Shown piece after piece: positions 9,595 through 18,865 of a DNA stretch of 64,000 bases; the first letter of the stretch is position 1, and each line of letters begins with the position of its first letter. Source of the DNA: JBCCQH01 sp039024435 (GTDB taxonomy: Bacteria > Bacteroidota > Bacteroidia > J057 > JADKCL01); contig JBCCQH010000003.1 in NCBI GenBank assembly GCA_039024435.1, forward strand, positions 81,576 through 145,575. The letters run 5' to 3'. The notes beneath the pieces are model-generated. The model made no database searches and was not told the origin of the DNA. It saw only the letters and a program-made list of their open reading frames with translations. Position numbers and translations under genes: made by a program.

Positions 9595-9730
9595 GAGGCG
9601 GTTTAAAATTGATGGGGGAAGTTTGTTCTCGCAAACCTTTTCCCTGATTGAAGTGCAGTTGGGCAAGCGCAGCCGAGGCGGGACGGAAGAGATGCCCTAG
9701 CAAAATCATAGCATTAATTTAAACAGCCTC
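9595..9730. mobile_element. MITE-like repeat, copy 1 (complete)
   Basis: A 136-bp non-coding block bounded by inverted ends: GAGGCGGTTTAAAATT at 9595 and AATTTAAACAGCCTC ending at 9730. Internally, AGATGCCCTAGCAAAATC (9690-9707) recurs exactly at 31073-31090, and the left end recurs at 30953-30969 with 16 of 17 bases identical. No transposase is inside. Its right end abuts the stop codon of the aminotransferase gene. Likely a non-autonomous element moved by an IS elsewhere in the genome. Confidence 0.6.
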
Positions 9731-10941
9731 TAATGCTTGACCTCCGCCAGAGATTCCGTAACCGCCCGGATGCAAGCTTCCAAGCATTTCATTCCCTCAT
9801 CCAGTTCTTCTGGGGAAATGGTCAGGGGGGGCGCAATCCGCACCGCGGTATCGCAGTGGAGAAACCAGTCGGTGATCAGTCCTGCTTCCACGCACTGATG
9901 AATAACTGCCAGCACCGTTTCGAAGCTGCCGACCTCAACCGCGAAGATCATCCCCCGGCCACGTACTTCCCGGACGCCAGGCAATTCCTGCAACCGGCGA
10001 ATCCGTGCTTCTTTGGCGGGAATTGCCGCCAGTAAGTCTTCCCCCAATAGCTTTTCGAACGCGGCCAGTCCCGCCGCACAGCACACCGGATGCCCCCCAA
10101 AAGTACTGATGTGCCCCAGCACGGGGTCGCGCGTGAGTACCTGCATCATTTCCTTCGACGCAACAAAGGCCCCCATGGGCATCCCTCCACCAAGCGCCTT
10201 GCCCAGCAGCAAAATATCGGGTCTTACCCGGTAAGCGTGGTGCGCAAACAGACTTCCGGTCCGCCCAAATCCCACCTGGATTTCGTCAAAAATCAGCATG
10301 GCTCCGACCTCAGTGCAGCGTTCCCGCAGCGCCCGCAGGTAGCAAGGATAACCCGCTACGACCCCGGCTTCTCCCCGGACCGGCTCCACGATGACCGCCG
10401 CCGTCGCTTCCGTGATCTGGGTAAGGTCCGGTCCCGAGTTAAACTCCAAAAATCGCACACCGGGCAGAAAAGGGCCATAGCCATCTTTCAATCCGGGGGC
10501 CCCGGTCACACTCAAGGCACCGTGGGTCGAACCGTGGTAGCTGTCCCGGTAAGCCAGCAGCTCCTGACGACCGGTAAACTTCTTGCTGAGTTTGAGCGCC
10601 CCTTCGGCGGCCTCACTGCCACTGTTCACAAAAAATATGTGGTCGAGGCCCGGCCCCAGGTACTCCGCCAGCCGCCGGGCATAACGCACTTGCGGAGAAA
10701 GCACAAACTCGCCATAGACCATGGAGTGCATAAAGTTGGCGGCTTGTTGCTGCACCGCGGCGACCACCTCGGGCGCCCCGTGACCGACATTGCTGACCCC
10801 GATTCCGGAAATGAGGTCCAAATAGCGCTTTCCATCCGGCCCGTACTGGTAGACTCCCTCCGCGCGGACGACTTCGATCATCATCGGCGCATCGGAAGTT
10901 TGGCCCACATAGCGCAAAAATAACTGCCGGTTGGAAATCAT
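9730..10941 (-). CDS. Class III PLP-dependent aminotransferase
   Basis: 403 residues of the acetylornithine/GABA-type family. Signatures are GIGVSNVGHGAPEV near the N-terminus, NSGSEAAEGALKLSKK, FDEIQVGFGRTG, and LLGKALGGGMPMGAF containing the PLP-binding Lys. It transfers an amino group between an amino acid and a keto acid. The substrate (ornithine, acetylornithine, 4-aminobutyrate or other) is not settled by sequence alone, and no arginine genes are adjacent, so I do not name it. Its stop codon touches a MITE-like repeat. Confidence 0.9.
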   Translation of the reverse strand: MISNRQLFLRYVGQTSDAPMMIEVVRAEGVYQYGPDGKRYLDLISGIGVSNVGHGAPEVVAAVQQQAANFMHSMVYGEFVLSPQVRYARRLAEYLGPGLDHIFFVNSGSEAAEGALKLSKKFTGRQELLAYRDSYHGSTHGALSVTGAPGLKDGYGPFLPGVRFLEFNSGPDLTQITEATAAVIVEPVRGEAGVVAGYPCYLRALRERCTEVGAMLIFDEIQVGFGRTGSLFAHHAYRVRPDILLLGKALGGGMPMGAFVASKEMMQVLTRDPVLGHISTFGGHPVCCAAGLAAFEKLLGEDLLAAIPAKEARIRRLQELPGVREVRGRGMIFAVEVGSFETVLAVIHQCVEAGLITDWFLHCDTAVRIAPPLTISPEELDEGMKCLEACIRAVTESLAEVKH

Positions 10942-11071
10942 TACGTAAAATTACAAAAAACCGCGCACGGAAAACGGATCGGTGGACGGTATGAGTCAAC
11001 GGTACAAGGAGACGGTACGAAGATACTGTTTCCCCGTACCGCCCACCCGTACCGTTTTCCGGTTTACCCGT

Positions 11072-11608
11072 TCAGCGGCCTCGCCGCAGTTCGCGGGCTT
11101 CTTCGCCAGTTGCCCGCGCGAACATTCGGATTGCTGCCAAAGCGAGACTGGTTTCTCGCAAAAATTGCTGGGCTTTGGGCTGCTCTCCCTCGTGCAACGC
11201 GGTCGCTACATCGCGCAAAGCCATGTCCGCAAACTGGGCCTGGGTCATGATTTGCGAAGCACTTTCCCGCAGCCGATCCACCCGAATCCGCGAATCCAGC
11301 GTCACCGCATCGTCCAGATAGCGCTCGACCGCGTATGCCTCATCTTCAATGACTTGCAGGTGGGCGTGCAGCTTTTTCAGCAGTTTGCCCTGGTTGCGAA
11401 AGTCGCCGTCTTCGCTCGTCTGGCGCAATTCGGTGAGCAGCTTGTCCCCGCGCAACGCCTGTGCACTGACGTCATCGGACTGGTATTCAATCTCCTCCAG
11501 CGCCTCCTCAACGCTGTAAAACCGTTGGGCCTGGAGCGGGGCTTTCGTCAGAATGATGGTTTGCGTGATCATCGCCAGGATCACTAGGATGGTGGGTTGG
11601 TTTGTCAT
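11072..11608 (-). CDS. Exported helical protein of unknown function
   Basis: 178 residues beginning with a hydrophobic segment likely to be a signal peptide (to about residue 27, LQAQ). The remainder is highly charged and predicted to be all-helical, with heptad-like spacing suggesting a coiled-coil or four-helix bundle. No motif is recognised. It is monocistronic, divergent from the M28 peptidase across about 118 bp. Confidence 0.65.
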   Translation of the reverse strand: MTNQPTILVILAMITQTIILTKAPLQAQRFYSVEEALEEIEYQSDDVSAQALRGDKLLTELRQTSEDGDFRNQGKLLKKLHAHLQVIEDEAYAVERYLDDAVTLDSRIRVDRLRESASQIMTQAQFADMALRDVATALHEGEQPKAQQFLRETSLALAAIRMFARATGEEARELRRGR

Positions 11609-11726
11609 TTTTCTTCAACATTTTCTTCTTTTTGTTCAACTATAATATAGCCCCAGTCCTTGCCACCTCGTGTCAATCCCACGGGCAAATTTTAGGTAAA
11701 ATCAGATTTTAGATTATTTTTAAATC

Positions 11727-13346
11727 ATGAAACGAAAAGTGCTTTTCTGGCTCGTGAGCGTATTTTTTCCCGGTTTTTTACTCGGACAAAATGCCGCACC
11801 AGTCATCACCAATCTCGCCGTCAACCACAGTCCCGCCAACCAAACGGTAACCTTCGATTTTGACGTGAGCGACGCGGAAGGTGATCCCCTGGACCTCCAA
11901 CTCCGGCTCTCCGGGGACAGTGGGCGCACCTACGTAGTGACCCTGCTCGATTCCGTCACTGGGGACGTGGGCTTTCCGATTGCCCCCGGTGCCGGCAAGC
12001 AGATCGTATGGCACTATTCCCTCGCTTCCCTCGCCGCCGATGGGCTGCTCGGAACGGTCGCCCTGGAGGCCCGCCTCATCGCCGATGACCGCATCCCCAT
12101 TGACATCCAAACCATTGTGGACCAAGTGGACAGTACCCGGCTGGTGGACCACCTGAAATTCGTCGAAGGTATCCGTCACCGCAACGCCAATCCTCCGCAG
12201 TTACAAGTGGTGCGCGACTCGATTGCGAGCCTCATGGCGGCCCGGGGTCTGCAAGATTGGCACCACACCTGGCCCGCCCTCGGGAGCCAGGGCGAAAACT
12301 ACATCGGGCGGATCGGCGGACTGACCGGCGAGCGGCGCACTTGGTACCTTTCCGGGCACTACGACTCCGTGATCAATTCGCCCGGTGCCGATGACAACGG
12401 CACGGCGACCAGCGCGCTGATGGAAGCAGTGGAAATCCTCTCCGCCTACCAATTCCGCCACTCGATCCGCTTTTGTGCTTTTGATCTCGAGGAATCCGGT
12501 CTCCTGGGGAGCATCCGCTACGTCAACACCCAAATTCCGACCTGGGAGGATGTCGGCGGCTTGCTCAACCTGGAAATGATCGGCTACAAAGACGAGGCCG
12601 TCAATACCCAGAGCCTCCCCAACGGCTTCAACCTCCTGTTTCCGACGGCCTACAATGCGGTCGAAGCCGATTCGTTTCGGGGCAATTTCCTCACCAATGT
12701 CGCCAACGTCGCTTCGGACTCCCTCCGGCTCGCCTTTGATTCCTGCGCGGCGGCGTACGTCCCGGACTTAAAGGTCATCTCCCTGGCCGCTCCGGGCAAT
12801 GCCCAGGTCGCACCCGACCTGCGCCGCAGCGACCACGCCCCCTTTTGGGATGCCGGCTACCGGGCCTTGATGCTGACCGATGCCGCGGATCTGCGCAATC
12901 CTTTTTACCACTCGGCGGCCGACACGATTGGCACTCTGGACCTCGCCTTTTACGTCCAAAACGTCAAAGCGGCGGTCGCCACCCTGGCCAAACTCGCCGT
13001 ACCGATGCACGCAGGACTGGCCAGTGATACCTTGCAAATCAATGTTACCGTCGGAATTGCTCCGCCCCCCGCCGGTATTGCTCTGGCAATCTACCCGAAT
13101 CCCTCGCCGGGCCACTTCAACTTCAAGTTTGTCCTTCAGGAAGCGGGACCGGTCCGCTTGTCCATCCTCGACCTCCGGGGGCGCACCGTCCGAGACCTTT
13201 CGCCGGGCCAATTGCCCTCCGGACCGCACCAACTGGTCTGGGATGGCCGGTCTACCTCCGGAAATGCCCTGCCCAACGGCAGCTATTGGGTGGTGATGCA
13301 CAACCGCAACGGCCGCATCAGCCAGCAGATTCGGATTCAGCGGTGA
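11727..13346 (+). CDS. Secreted M28 family zinc peptidase with T9SS sorting domain
   Basis: 539 residues. The signal peptide ends near GFLLGQ, followed by a beta-sandwich N-terminal domain. The M28 catalytic core has GHYDS (Zn His), GADDNGTATS (bridging Asp), DLEESGLLGS (catalytic and Zn Glu), SDHAPFWDAG and YHSAADT (last Zn His). The C-terminus is a type A T9SS domain (IYPNPSPGHFNF ... NGSYWVVM) with a FlgD-like turn (LVWDGRST). It is predicted to be an exported aminopeptidase or carboxypeptidase for nutrient peptides. All metal-ligand motifs are intact. Confidence 0.92.
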   Translation: MKRKVLFWLVSVFFPGFLLGQNAAPVITNLAVNHSPANQTVTFDFDVSDAEGDPLDLQLRLSGDSGRTYVVTLLDSVTGDVGFPIAPGAGKQIVWHYSLASLAADGLLGTVALEARLIADDRIPIDIQTIVDQVDSTRLVDHLKFVEGIRHRNANPPQLQVVRDSIASLMAARGLQDWHHTWPALGSQGENYIGRIGGLTGERRTWYLSGHYDSVINSPGADDNGTATSALMEAVEILSAYQFRHSIRFCAFDLEESGLLGSIRYVNTQIPTWEDVGGLLNLEMIGYKDEAVNTQSLPNGFNLLFPTAYNAVEADSFRGNFLTNVANVASDSLRLAFDSCAAAYVPDLKVISLAAPGNAQVAPDLRRSDHAPFWDAGYRALMLTDAADLRNPFYHSAADTIGTLDLAFYVQNVKAAVATLAKLAVPMHAGLASDTLQINVTVGIAPPPAGIALAIYPNPSPGHFNFKFVLQEAGPVRLSILDLRGRTVRDLSPGQLPSGPHQLVWDGRSTSGNALPNGSYWVVMHNRNGRISQQIRIQR

Positions 13347-13450
13347 CCACCTTCGATTTTTCGCGCTAGCTGAAGTGGCGTTGCATGCCAGCGCAACTGC
13401 ATGTTTTAAGCGGGTAGCGCGCCCGGGATTTCCTGCGCGCCACGGGTACA

Positions 13451-13936
13451 TTAAGTCAATCGGCGAATCACCGCTGCGTGTTCCGGATACGCGGCCAGCA
13501 ACGCTTCCCGCTCCCCCAATCCGAAATCGGCAAAATCGAAGCCCGGTGCCATCGTGCAGCCTACCAAGCTGTATCCCCCTGACTCAGGATGCGCCCCGAA
13601 CCAGCACCCCCGCGGCACCACCACCTGAAATGGACCATCCGGTCCCACCAGCAACTCTTCCAAGTGACCAGTGGGGTGAATCAGCCACAGGTGCATGGCC
13701 CCACCCGCGTGATAATGCCATACCTCATCCGTCCGTAAGCGGTGCAGTTTGGAGCATTGGCCGGGAGGAACCAGAAAATAAATGCTCGTCCCTAGCGCCC
13801 GGGCGCCTCCATAACGGTTCGGCAACGCATCTCCAGGAAGCGATTCGGAACTGCGGTAGGTTTCGGCAAAGTAACCGCCTTCCGGATGCGCTTGCATCCC
13901 GAATTTCACAATCCAATGCTCGGCTTGGGGATCCAT
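13451..13936 (-). CDS. DUF985-family cupin protein
   Basis: 161 residues from the ATG at 13936. Motifs HPEGGYFAETYRS, FLVPPGQCSKLHRL, DEVWHYHAGG, VPRGCWFGAHP and TMAPGFDFADFGLG are the standard line-up of the cupin_5/DUF985 family. Enzymatic function is not established; the cupin His residues suggest metal or sugar-type ligand binding. It starts 8 bp after the stop of the upstream gene at 13945, so the two are probably one operon. Confidence 0.88.
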   Translation of the reverse strand: MDPQAEHWIVKFGMQAHPEGGYFAETYRSSESLPGDALPNRYGGARALGTSIYFLVPPGQCSKLHRLRTDEVWHYHAGGAMHLWLIHPTGHLEELLVGPDGPFQVVVPRGCWFGAHPESGGYSLVGCTMAPGFDFADFGLGEREALLAAYPEHAAVIRRLT

Positions 13937-13944
13937 GGCGCGGG

Positions 13945-14535
13945 TCAGTTGATAGGTGGGGTCCAGGCAAACAGGCCATCCTCGGTGACCACCCGGGCGT
14001 AACTGCCGGGGGCATCCGGCAAATAGGCCGCGGCCAACTCGCTCACTGAGCCCTGGACCAGCAGCAAGCTCAGACCGGTGAATTCGGTTCCCGAATCGTA
14101 AGCGGCAAACTTCTTGAGGTCGCTTTTCAGCTTGCGAAAATATTTTTCCGGGGACTGCTCTTCCTTGCACAGGTGAATCTGCACCGCCACCGCCACTGGT
14201 TGCTCCCAATAGCGCTGATAGCGCTCCGGACCCATGGTTTCCGTTATCGAAAGCGGGCGCGGAGCTTCGGGATCCAGCACCGCAATGTCAAATTTTTCCT
14301 TGATCGGGTAAGCCGTTTTGACCGGAGTAAGGGTGATCTGTCCCCGTTCCGGATAGTAGCCAATGGCCAGATCTTCTTGCGGCAGATTGAACTGTACTCC
14401 CGACTGAGAAAAGTGGCGGTAAATCGCCGAGTACAAATCCCGCCGGATATCGGTGTCTTCCGAATAGAACTCCGGATCCCTTTGAAATCCGATGACAAAA
14501 TCTTCGATCACCGGCAATACATTTTCGTACATCAT
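13945..14535 (-). CDS. Hypothetical protein, 196 aa
   Basis: Start set at the ATG at 14535 (MMYENVLPVIEDF), which overlaps the stop of the giant lectin/Ig gene by 4 bp and avoids a long overlapping extension. The soluble protein has mixed alpha/beta character with no signal peptide, no membrane segment and no motif I know. It has features of a conserved cytoplasmic protein (TPVKTAYPIKEKFDIAVLD). Operon position is between the surface protein and the cupin. Confidence 0.65.
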   Translation of the reverse strand: MMYENVLPVIEDFVIGFQRDPEFYSEDTDIRRDLYSAIYRHFSQSGVQFNLPQEDLAIGYYPERGQITLTPVKTAYPIKEKFDIAVLDPEAPRPLSITETMGPERYQRYWEQPVAVAVQIHLCKEEQSPEKYFRKLKSDLKKFAAYDSGTEFTGLSLLLVQGSVSELAAAYLPDAPGSYARVVTEDGLFAWTPPIN

Positions 14536-17177
14536 CAGCGCATCAAAGTAACGTTGAACACCCGCTGCTTGTCTTTGTCCGGAATGGCAAAATCGCCCAC
14601 GACCCGCACCACCAGGTAGTATACCCCTTCGGGCACCTCTTCTCCGTTGTTGTTGCGCCCGTTCCAGGCGCCGTCGGTGTCGGTCGTGGAGTAAATTTGC
14701 TTGCCCCACCGGTCAAAGACGGCGATTTCGTAATCGCCCTCGCCGTAATAATTCAGCAGAAGAACATCGTTGATACCGTCATTGTTCGGCGTAAACACAT
14801 TCGGGACCAGGAAAGAATCCACCGAGATGACCACCGTCGCCGTACCTCGACAGCCATTCGTATCGGTCCCCACCACCGTGTAATTGGTGCTTTCATTCGG
14901 TTTGACCACGGGATCCGGGCAAGTACTGCAATCGATTAAGGTATCCGGCGAACAGACGTAGGTGATGGCTCCGGTCGCCAGCAGCTCGACCCGCTGGCCG
15001 GGATTGATCAACTCGCTTTGGGGGAAAGCCATGACGTCCAGTTGGGTCACTTCCAGATTGATGGAAAATTGCGTGTTGCAGCCGCTCACGTTATCGGTGA
15101 CGAGCACGGTAAACATGCCATCCACCGTGGGGCCCACCAGCGTCGTGCCGGCGGTGTCATTCACCACCGTATCCGAGGTCGTCGACAACCACAGGTAGCT
15201 GTAATTGCCCGAGCCCCCGCTCGGCTGGATGTCAAACTCAATCGTGTCCCCGAGGCAGACGGTGCTGTCGGTCCAGTAATTCACCACCAGATCAAACGCA
15301 TCGATCTGAATGCTGTCGGTGTAACCGCAACCGGTCTGGGAGTTGAGACCGGACAAAAAGTAGGTGGTCGAAGTTGGCGGGGTGATCGTGGAGTTCGGGT
15401 CACTGGGATTGCTCACCCCCGTGGTGGGCGACCATTGCCAAGTATCGATGCCCCCGGTATCAAAGGTATTGGTGATGTCGATGCTCCCGCCATTGCAGGT
15501 AAAGGTGTCGGGCACGGTGATGTCAATCGAATCCTGGGCGCTGACGATCACGGTGGCAAATGCCTCCCCGGCGCAACCGTTTGCGTCGGTGACGGTGAGC
15601 GCATAGCTCGTCGTCGTAAGGGGACTGACGGGTTCATTGGAACCGGTCCCGCCGCTGCTCCAGGCATACAGGTAGCCTCCGGCCCCGCCGGAGACACTGG
15701 AAGTCAGGACCGCGGATTGGCCCGCGCAGATCGAGTCGGGTACCGGGGTGACGGAAACGAGGGGGGTATCCTGCACCGTGATGGTAATGTCATCGGTCGC
15801 GGAGCAGACTCCGGCGCTGTCCACAGTCAGGGTATAGGTCGTGGTCGCCGTGGGGAAGGCTTGCGGCTGGGCGATGCTTGGATTGCTGAGGCCGGCGGTC
15901 GGGGTCCAGGTATAGACAATGTTCGGTCCGGTACTGCTCACCCCGCCGACGGTGATGGTGTCCCCCACGCAGATCGTATCGTTGGCCCCGGCGTCGGCGA
16001 CCGGCGGCGTCACCCCCAGAATTGTCACCGCAGTCGTATCAGCACAGGCGGCCGGTGTCGAATTGTCGGTCACCGTCACGGTATAGGTTCCGGGATTCGT
16101 GACGCTGATCGTGGCCGTGCTCGCGGGGGTGGACCAGGCGTAGTCTCCGCCGCCGGAAGCAGTCAACAGGAGGGTATCACCGGTACACAGCAGGGTATCT
16201 CCGGTCGAGGTGCTGATGGCGGCGGTGGGCGGTGGCGTAACCGTAACCAGTACGATGTTTGTGTCGCTGCAGGCGTTGTTGGTAACGGTGAGGGGAAATG
16301 GGAAAATTCCCGGGATCGCCGGGGTAAAGGTTGGGTCGGCGATGTTGTTCGCGCTGAGGAGGGTGAGCGGGTCGGTCCAGGCGTAATCGAGTCCGCCACT
16401 GGCCTGCAACTGCAAGGTGCTGCCCAGGCAGATCGTGGTGTCCGGGCCCGCATCGGCGAAGTCCGCCGCCGCATTGGCGCAGATGACCATATTTGTAACC
16501 GAGCCACCGGTGGAACCGGCAAAGCCCCAAAAAACGTTGGGATTGCCGCCAAAAATGTTTGTGACGAGGTTGTTGGTGCGGGTAAAAAGGGTATTTCCGT
16601 CCACTTGCACGGTCATCGTCGTGGGCGGGGTCCAAAGGATGCGCAACTCGTGGCAGACACCGGTGGAAATGTCCCCGCCATTCAAGAGGGCTTGCACCGG
16701 ACCCGAAATCGCGGTGGGATTGCCATTTTCGTGGAGGGCGACGTGGTCCTGGGGGATGACATTGTCATTGCCAAATCCCCCGTTGGGGCGCAGATCCATC
16801 TCCACCCCGATCGAAGGACTGATTCCGGTCAGCATACCGTCGGTGAGGTAGCCGAGCGAGCGGGCCCCGGGGCCAAAGGTCGCCAAGCCCGAATTTTGCA
16901 GGATAAAGGCCAGGCCATCCGCACCGAATTGATTGCCGGTCATCGTAACCGTCAGCGTGATGTCAAAGGGGTTATTGAGATTCAGTTGGGTATTGTTCCA
17001 GACGACCCCTCGCTGACTCGTCAGGTTGCTGGTCATTTGAAAACAACCATTACCCAGGTCGACGGCCGAGTTGGCGGGCGAAGTCGCCACCGGAATGGTC
17101 CACTGCGCCGAAAGAGGAGCGGACAGCAGAAGCGCAAAAATCGCCGGCAAAATGCGGCGCACAATCTTGGTATTCAT
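14535..17177 (-). CDS. Giant surface protein: L-type lectin, Ig-like repeats, type B T9SS (CHU_C) end
   Basis: 880 residues from the ATG at 17177 (the frame is open to a TTG 9 nt earlier). The signal peptide ends near APLSAQW. Residues about 30-240 form a bacterial L-type (legume) lectin domain (DGLAFILQNSG, GVEMDLRPNGGFGND). Then come five or so PKD/Ig-like repeats with recurring C-x-G-D-T/C-V-G-D-T-I motifs (ADAGPDTTICLG, ADAGANDTICVGD). The C-terminal FTPNNDGINDVLLL ... VFDRWGKQIY is the gliding-motility-associated type B T9SS sorting domain. It is probably a cell-surface adhesin or carbohydrate binder. Confidence 0.92.
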   Translation of the reverse strand: MNTKIVRRILPAIFALLLSAPLSAQWTIPVATSPANSAVDLGNGCFQMTSNLTSQRGVVWNNTQLNLNNPFDITLTVTMTGNQFGADGLAFILQNSGLATFGPGARSLGYLTDGMLTGISPSIGVEMDLRPNGGFGNDNVIPQDHVALHENGNPTAISGPVQALLNGGDISTGVCHELRILWTPPTTMTVQVDGNTLFTRTNNLVTNIFGGNPNVFWGFAGSTGGSVTNMVICANAAADFADAGPDTTICLGSTLQLQASGGLDYAWTDPLTLLSANNIADPTFTPAIPGIFPFPLTVTNNACSDTNIVLVTVTPPPTAAISTSTGDTLLCTGDTLLLTASGGGDYAWSTPASTATISVTNPGTYTVTVTDNSTPAACADTTAVTILGVTPPVADAGANDTICVGDTITVGGVSSTGPNIVYTWTPTAGLSNPSIAQPQAFPTATTTYTLTVDSAGVCSATDDITITVQDTPLVSVTPVPDSICAGQSAVLTSSVSGGAGGYLYAWSSGGTGSNEPVSPLTTTSYALTVTDANGCAGEAFATVIVSAQDSIDITVPDTFTCNGGSIDITNTFDTGGIDTWQWSPTTGVSNPSDPNSTITPPTSTTYFLSGLNSQTGCGYTDSIQIDAFDLVVNYWTDSTVCLGDTIEFDIQPSGGSGNYSYLWLSTTSDTVVNDTAGTTLVGPTVDGMFTVLVTDNVSGCNTQFSINLEVTQLDVMAFPQSELINPGQRVELLATGAITYVCSPDTLIDCSTCPDPVVKPNESTNYTVVGTDTNGCRGTATVVISVDSFLVPNVFTPNNDGINDVLLLNYYGEGDYEIAVFDRWGKQIYSTTDTDGAWNGRNNNGEEVPEGVYYLVVRVVGDFAIPDKDKQRVFNVTLMR

Positions 17178-17344
17178 CACCCACAAAAAAAGGCATTATT
17201 TGCGAATAATGAAATTATCGCCTCCCCCTTCTTAACAAAGTTAAATCTTTGAAAATCAACGCTCTGGATCGCCTCCAGGTGGTACTTAGCTACAGAGCAT
17301 TGATTTTCAATATTTTACCCAATTCAGCATCCTTGTCCTGGGGT

Positions 17345-18079
17345 CTACTCGGTCAGGGGCGCCGCCGGATCCACCTCCGAAATCGGGAGCGGCGGATCGA
17401 TCAATCGCAGGTCCACGTGGGCTTGGTAGCCGTAGTGGGGCAGGATGCGCATGAGGCGGGGATACTGCCTACGGCTGAGCTTGCGCTGGCCATTTTTAAT
17501 CTTTGAAAGGGTGCCGCGGCCCAGGCCAGCCAGTTCCTCCAGGCGGTTGGTGGACAGTGCCGAACGTTGTCTCAGGAAACACTGAATGTTGTTGCCTTCC
17601 AGTGCTTCCAGGTAGCGTTCCAGGTTGTAGAGTGTCCACTCCGCATCGTGGGCATTCCGACCAAATTCGATGGCTTCCGGTTCGGTCACAAAAAAGGCCC
17701 GGTTAAATTCCCCGTCCTGTTCAAACCATTCATGGCCGGCATTGCGCGCGGCCAGCAACTCTTCGGCCAGGGGCTCCCGGGTCGCTTCCCGACCGGCATA
17801 GGAGTGATTTTCCTCCAAAGTGCGCAGCTCCACTTCATTGCCTTCGGTATCCCAGGAGATCAGGTCGAGTTGACTGCAGGGAAACCAGCGGCCGGCGGTT
17901 GCGGTACGGGGCCGTTGCAAATCGCGGCGACAGGCTTGGGTCCATTTCCGGACCGCTTGACAGTAAGCTTCCGGCTCAAACAACTCTGCCTGGGGGGCGG
18001 CATCGGGGGTGTTCCAGCGCGACAATCGATAATTGCGCCGCGCCATGACGGGGGGTTGGGGAGTGATCGGCAATTCCAT
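17345..18079 (-). CDS. XRE-like helix-turn-helix regulator with large N-terminal domain
   Basis: 244 residues. The HTH lies near the C-terminus (about 170-215): STNRLEELAGLGRGTLSKIKNGQRKLSRRQYPRL, i.e. helix, GLGRGT turn and recognition helix. The N-terminal 160 residues are acidic and unrecognised, perhaps a sensor or nuclease-like domain. Two 18-bp palindromes sit at and just upstream of the start codon, so autorepression is likely. It is divergent from the secreted protein gene at 18192, which the same operators may control. Confidence 0.72.
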   Translation of the reverse strand: MELPITPQPPVMARRNYRLSRWNTPDAAPQAELFEPEAYCQAVRKWTQACRRDLQRPRTATAGRWFPCSQLDLISWDTEGNEVELRTLEENHSYAGREATREPLAEELLAARNAGHEWFEQDGEFNRAFFVTEPEAIEFGRNAHDAEWTLYNLERYLEALEGNNIQCFLRQRSALSTNRLEELAGLGRGTLSKIKNGQRKLSRRQYPRLMRILPHYGYQAHVDLRLIDPPLPISEVDPAAPLTE

Positions 18080-18124
18080 GTCGCAATGTTACGACAAAAT
18101 AATAAATGTCGCAAGATTGCGACA
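18079..18124. promoter_or_regulatory. Paired palindromic operators between divergent genes
   Basis: TGTCGCAATGTTACGACA at 18079-18096 (7 of 8 arm bases paired) and the perfect palindrome TGTCGCAAGATTGCGACA at 18107-18124. The centres are 28 bp apart, slightly under three helical turns. The first overlaps the regulator start codon. The layout is typical of an XRE-family dimer site pair controlling the regulator and the divergent gene. Confidence 0.65.
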
Positions 18125-18191
18125 CGATTTTTAATTTTGGCCGGGTAGGGTATTTATCGGAGCCCGCGTAACCAAGACAAACGACAAGCTC

Positions 18192-18731
18192 ATGAAACGA
18201 TCCTATCCTTATTTCATCGCCCTCGCTACCCTTTTTTGGGTAGGCTTCACCACCTCGCTGTCGGGTCAGCGCTGCGAAGACGAGCCCGAAACCGGCGCGT
18301 TTGCTGCCCTTGGCTTTGGGGGCGGAGTGGAATTCGGCATCTTTCACCGCCGGGGATTCGACGAAGATGACTGGGAGCGCCGTCCCTACCGGGGCGCAGC
18401 GCTGCGCTACCACGGCTTCAGCCTACCGGCCTGCTCGGTGTACGGACAGGAATACCAGGAATGGGAGGAAGAGGAACGCATTGTGGGCATTGACCTGAGC
18501 GGAACCGAGCGTTTCTGTGCCGAGTCGGTCTTTGATGAGACGGTTTTTGCCTACAATCAGGCTTTCGGACAACCACTGCGCCAGCACCACGACCGGCATT
18601 TTCTCGAAGTAGAGCGGGCAGCTGCCTGGCTGGATGCGGATCAAATTGTGATTGTGCGGTACTTCGCGGAAGGCCGCGAACAAAACCTAGAAGTCATCAC
18701 CCGATACATCGATGAGGTTGGAGACTGGTAA
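18192..18731 (+). CDS. Exported acidic protein of unknown function
   Basis: 179 residues with a signal peptide (MKRSYPYFIALATLFWVGFTTSLSGQ). The mature part is rich in Glu, Asp, Arg and Tyr and has two cysteines (RCEDE, PACSVYG) that could form a disulfide. No family is recognised. It is the divergent partner of the HTH regulator and probably under the same palindromic operators. Confidence 0.7.
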   Translation: MKRSYPYFIALATLFWVGFTTSLSGQRCEDEPETGAFAALGFGGGVEFGIFHRRGFDEDDWERRPYRGAALRYHGFSLPACSVYGQEYQEWEEEERIVGIDLSGTERFCAESVFDETVFAYNQAFGQPLRQHHDRHFLEVERAAAWLDADQIVIVRYFAEGREQNLEVITRYIDEVGDW

Positions 18732-18770
18732 TTGATTTTCATAACCCTTTCGATACTTAGTCAAGTTGTC

Positions 18771-18800
18771 ATCGGCCCGGTGGGCCGGTGGCACTTTTTA
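18771..18800 (+). terminator. Terminator-like hairpin between convergent genes
   Basis: ATCGGCCC-GGT-GGGCCGGT forms an 8-bp stem with a three-base loop, followed after a few bases by a CTTTTT run. It lies between the stops of the secreted protein gene and the GT2 gene. Confidence 0.5.
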
Positions 18801-18865
18801 TGGATTTCCAATGGGCGCGTTTGGAATAGGCAACCGCAATCCTCGGCCAGAAAGCCGAAAAAGCA

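Noticed and set aside
15018..17252. A 744-codon plus-strand frame opposite the lectin/Ig protein
   Set aside because: Low-complexity Gly/Arg/His composition and no start context; the minus-strand lectin and CHU_C domains are clear.
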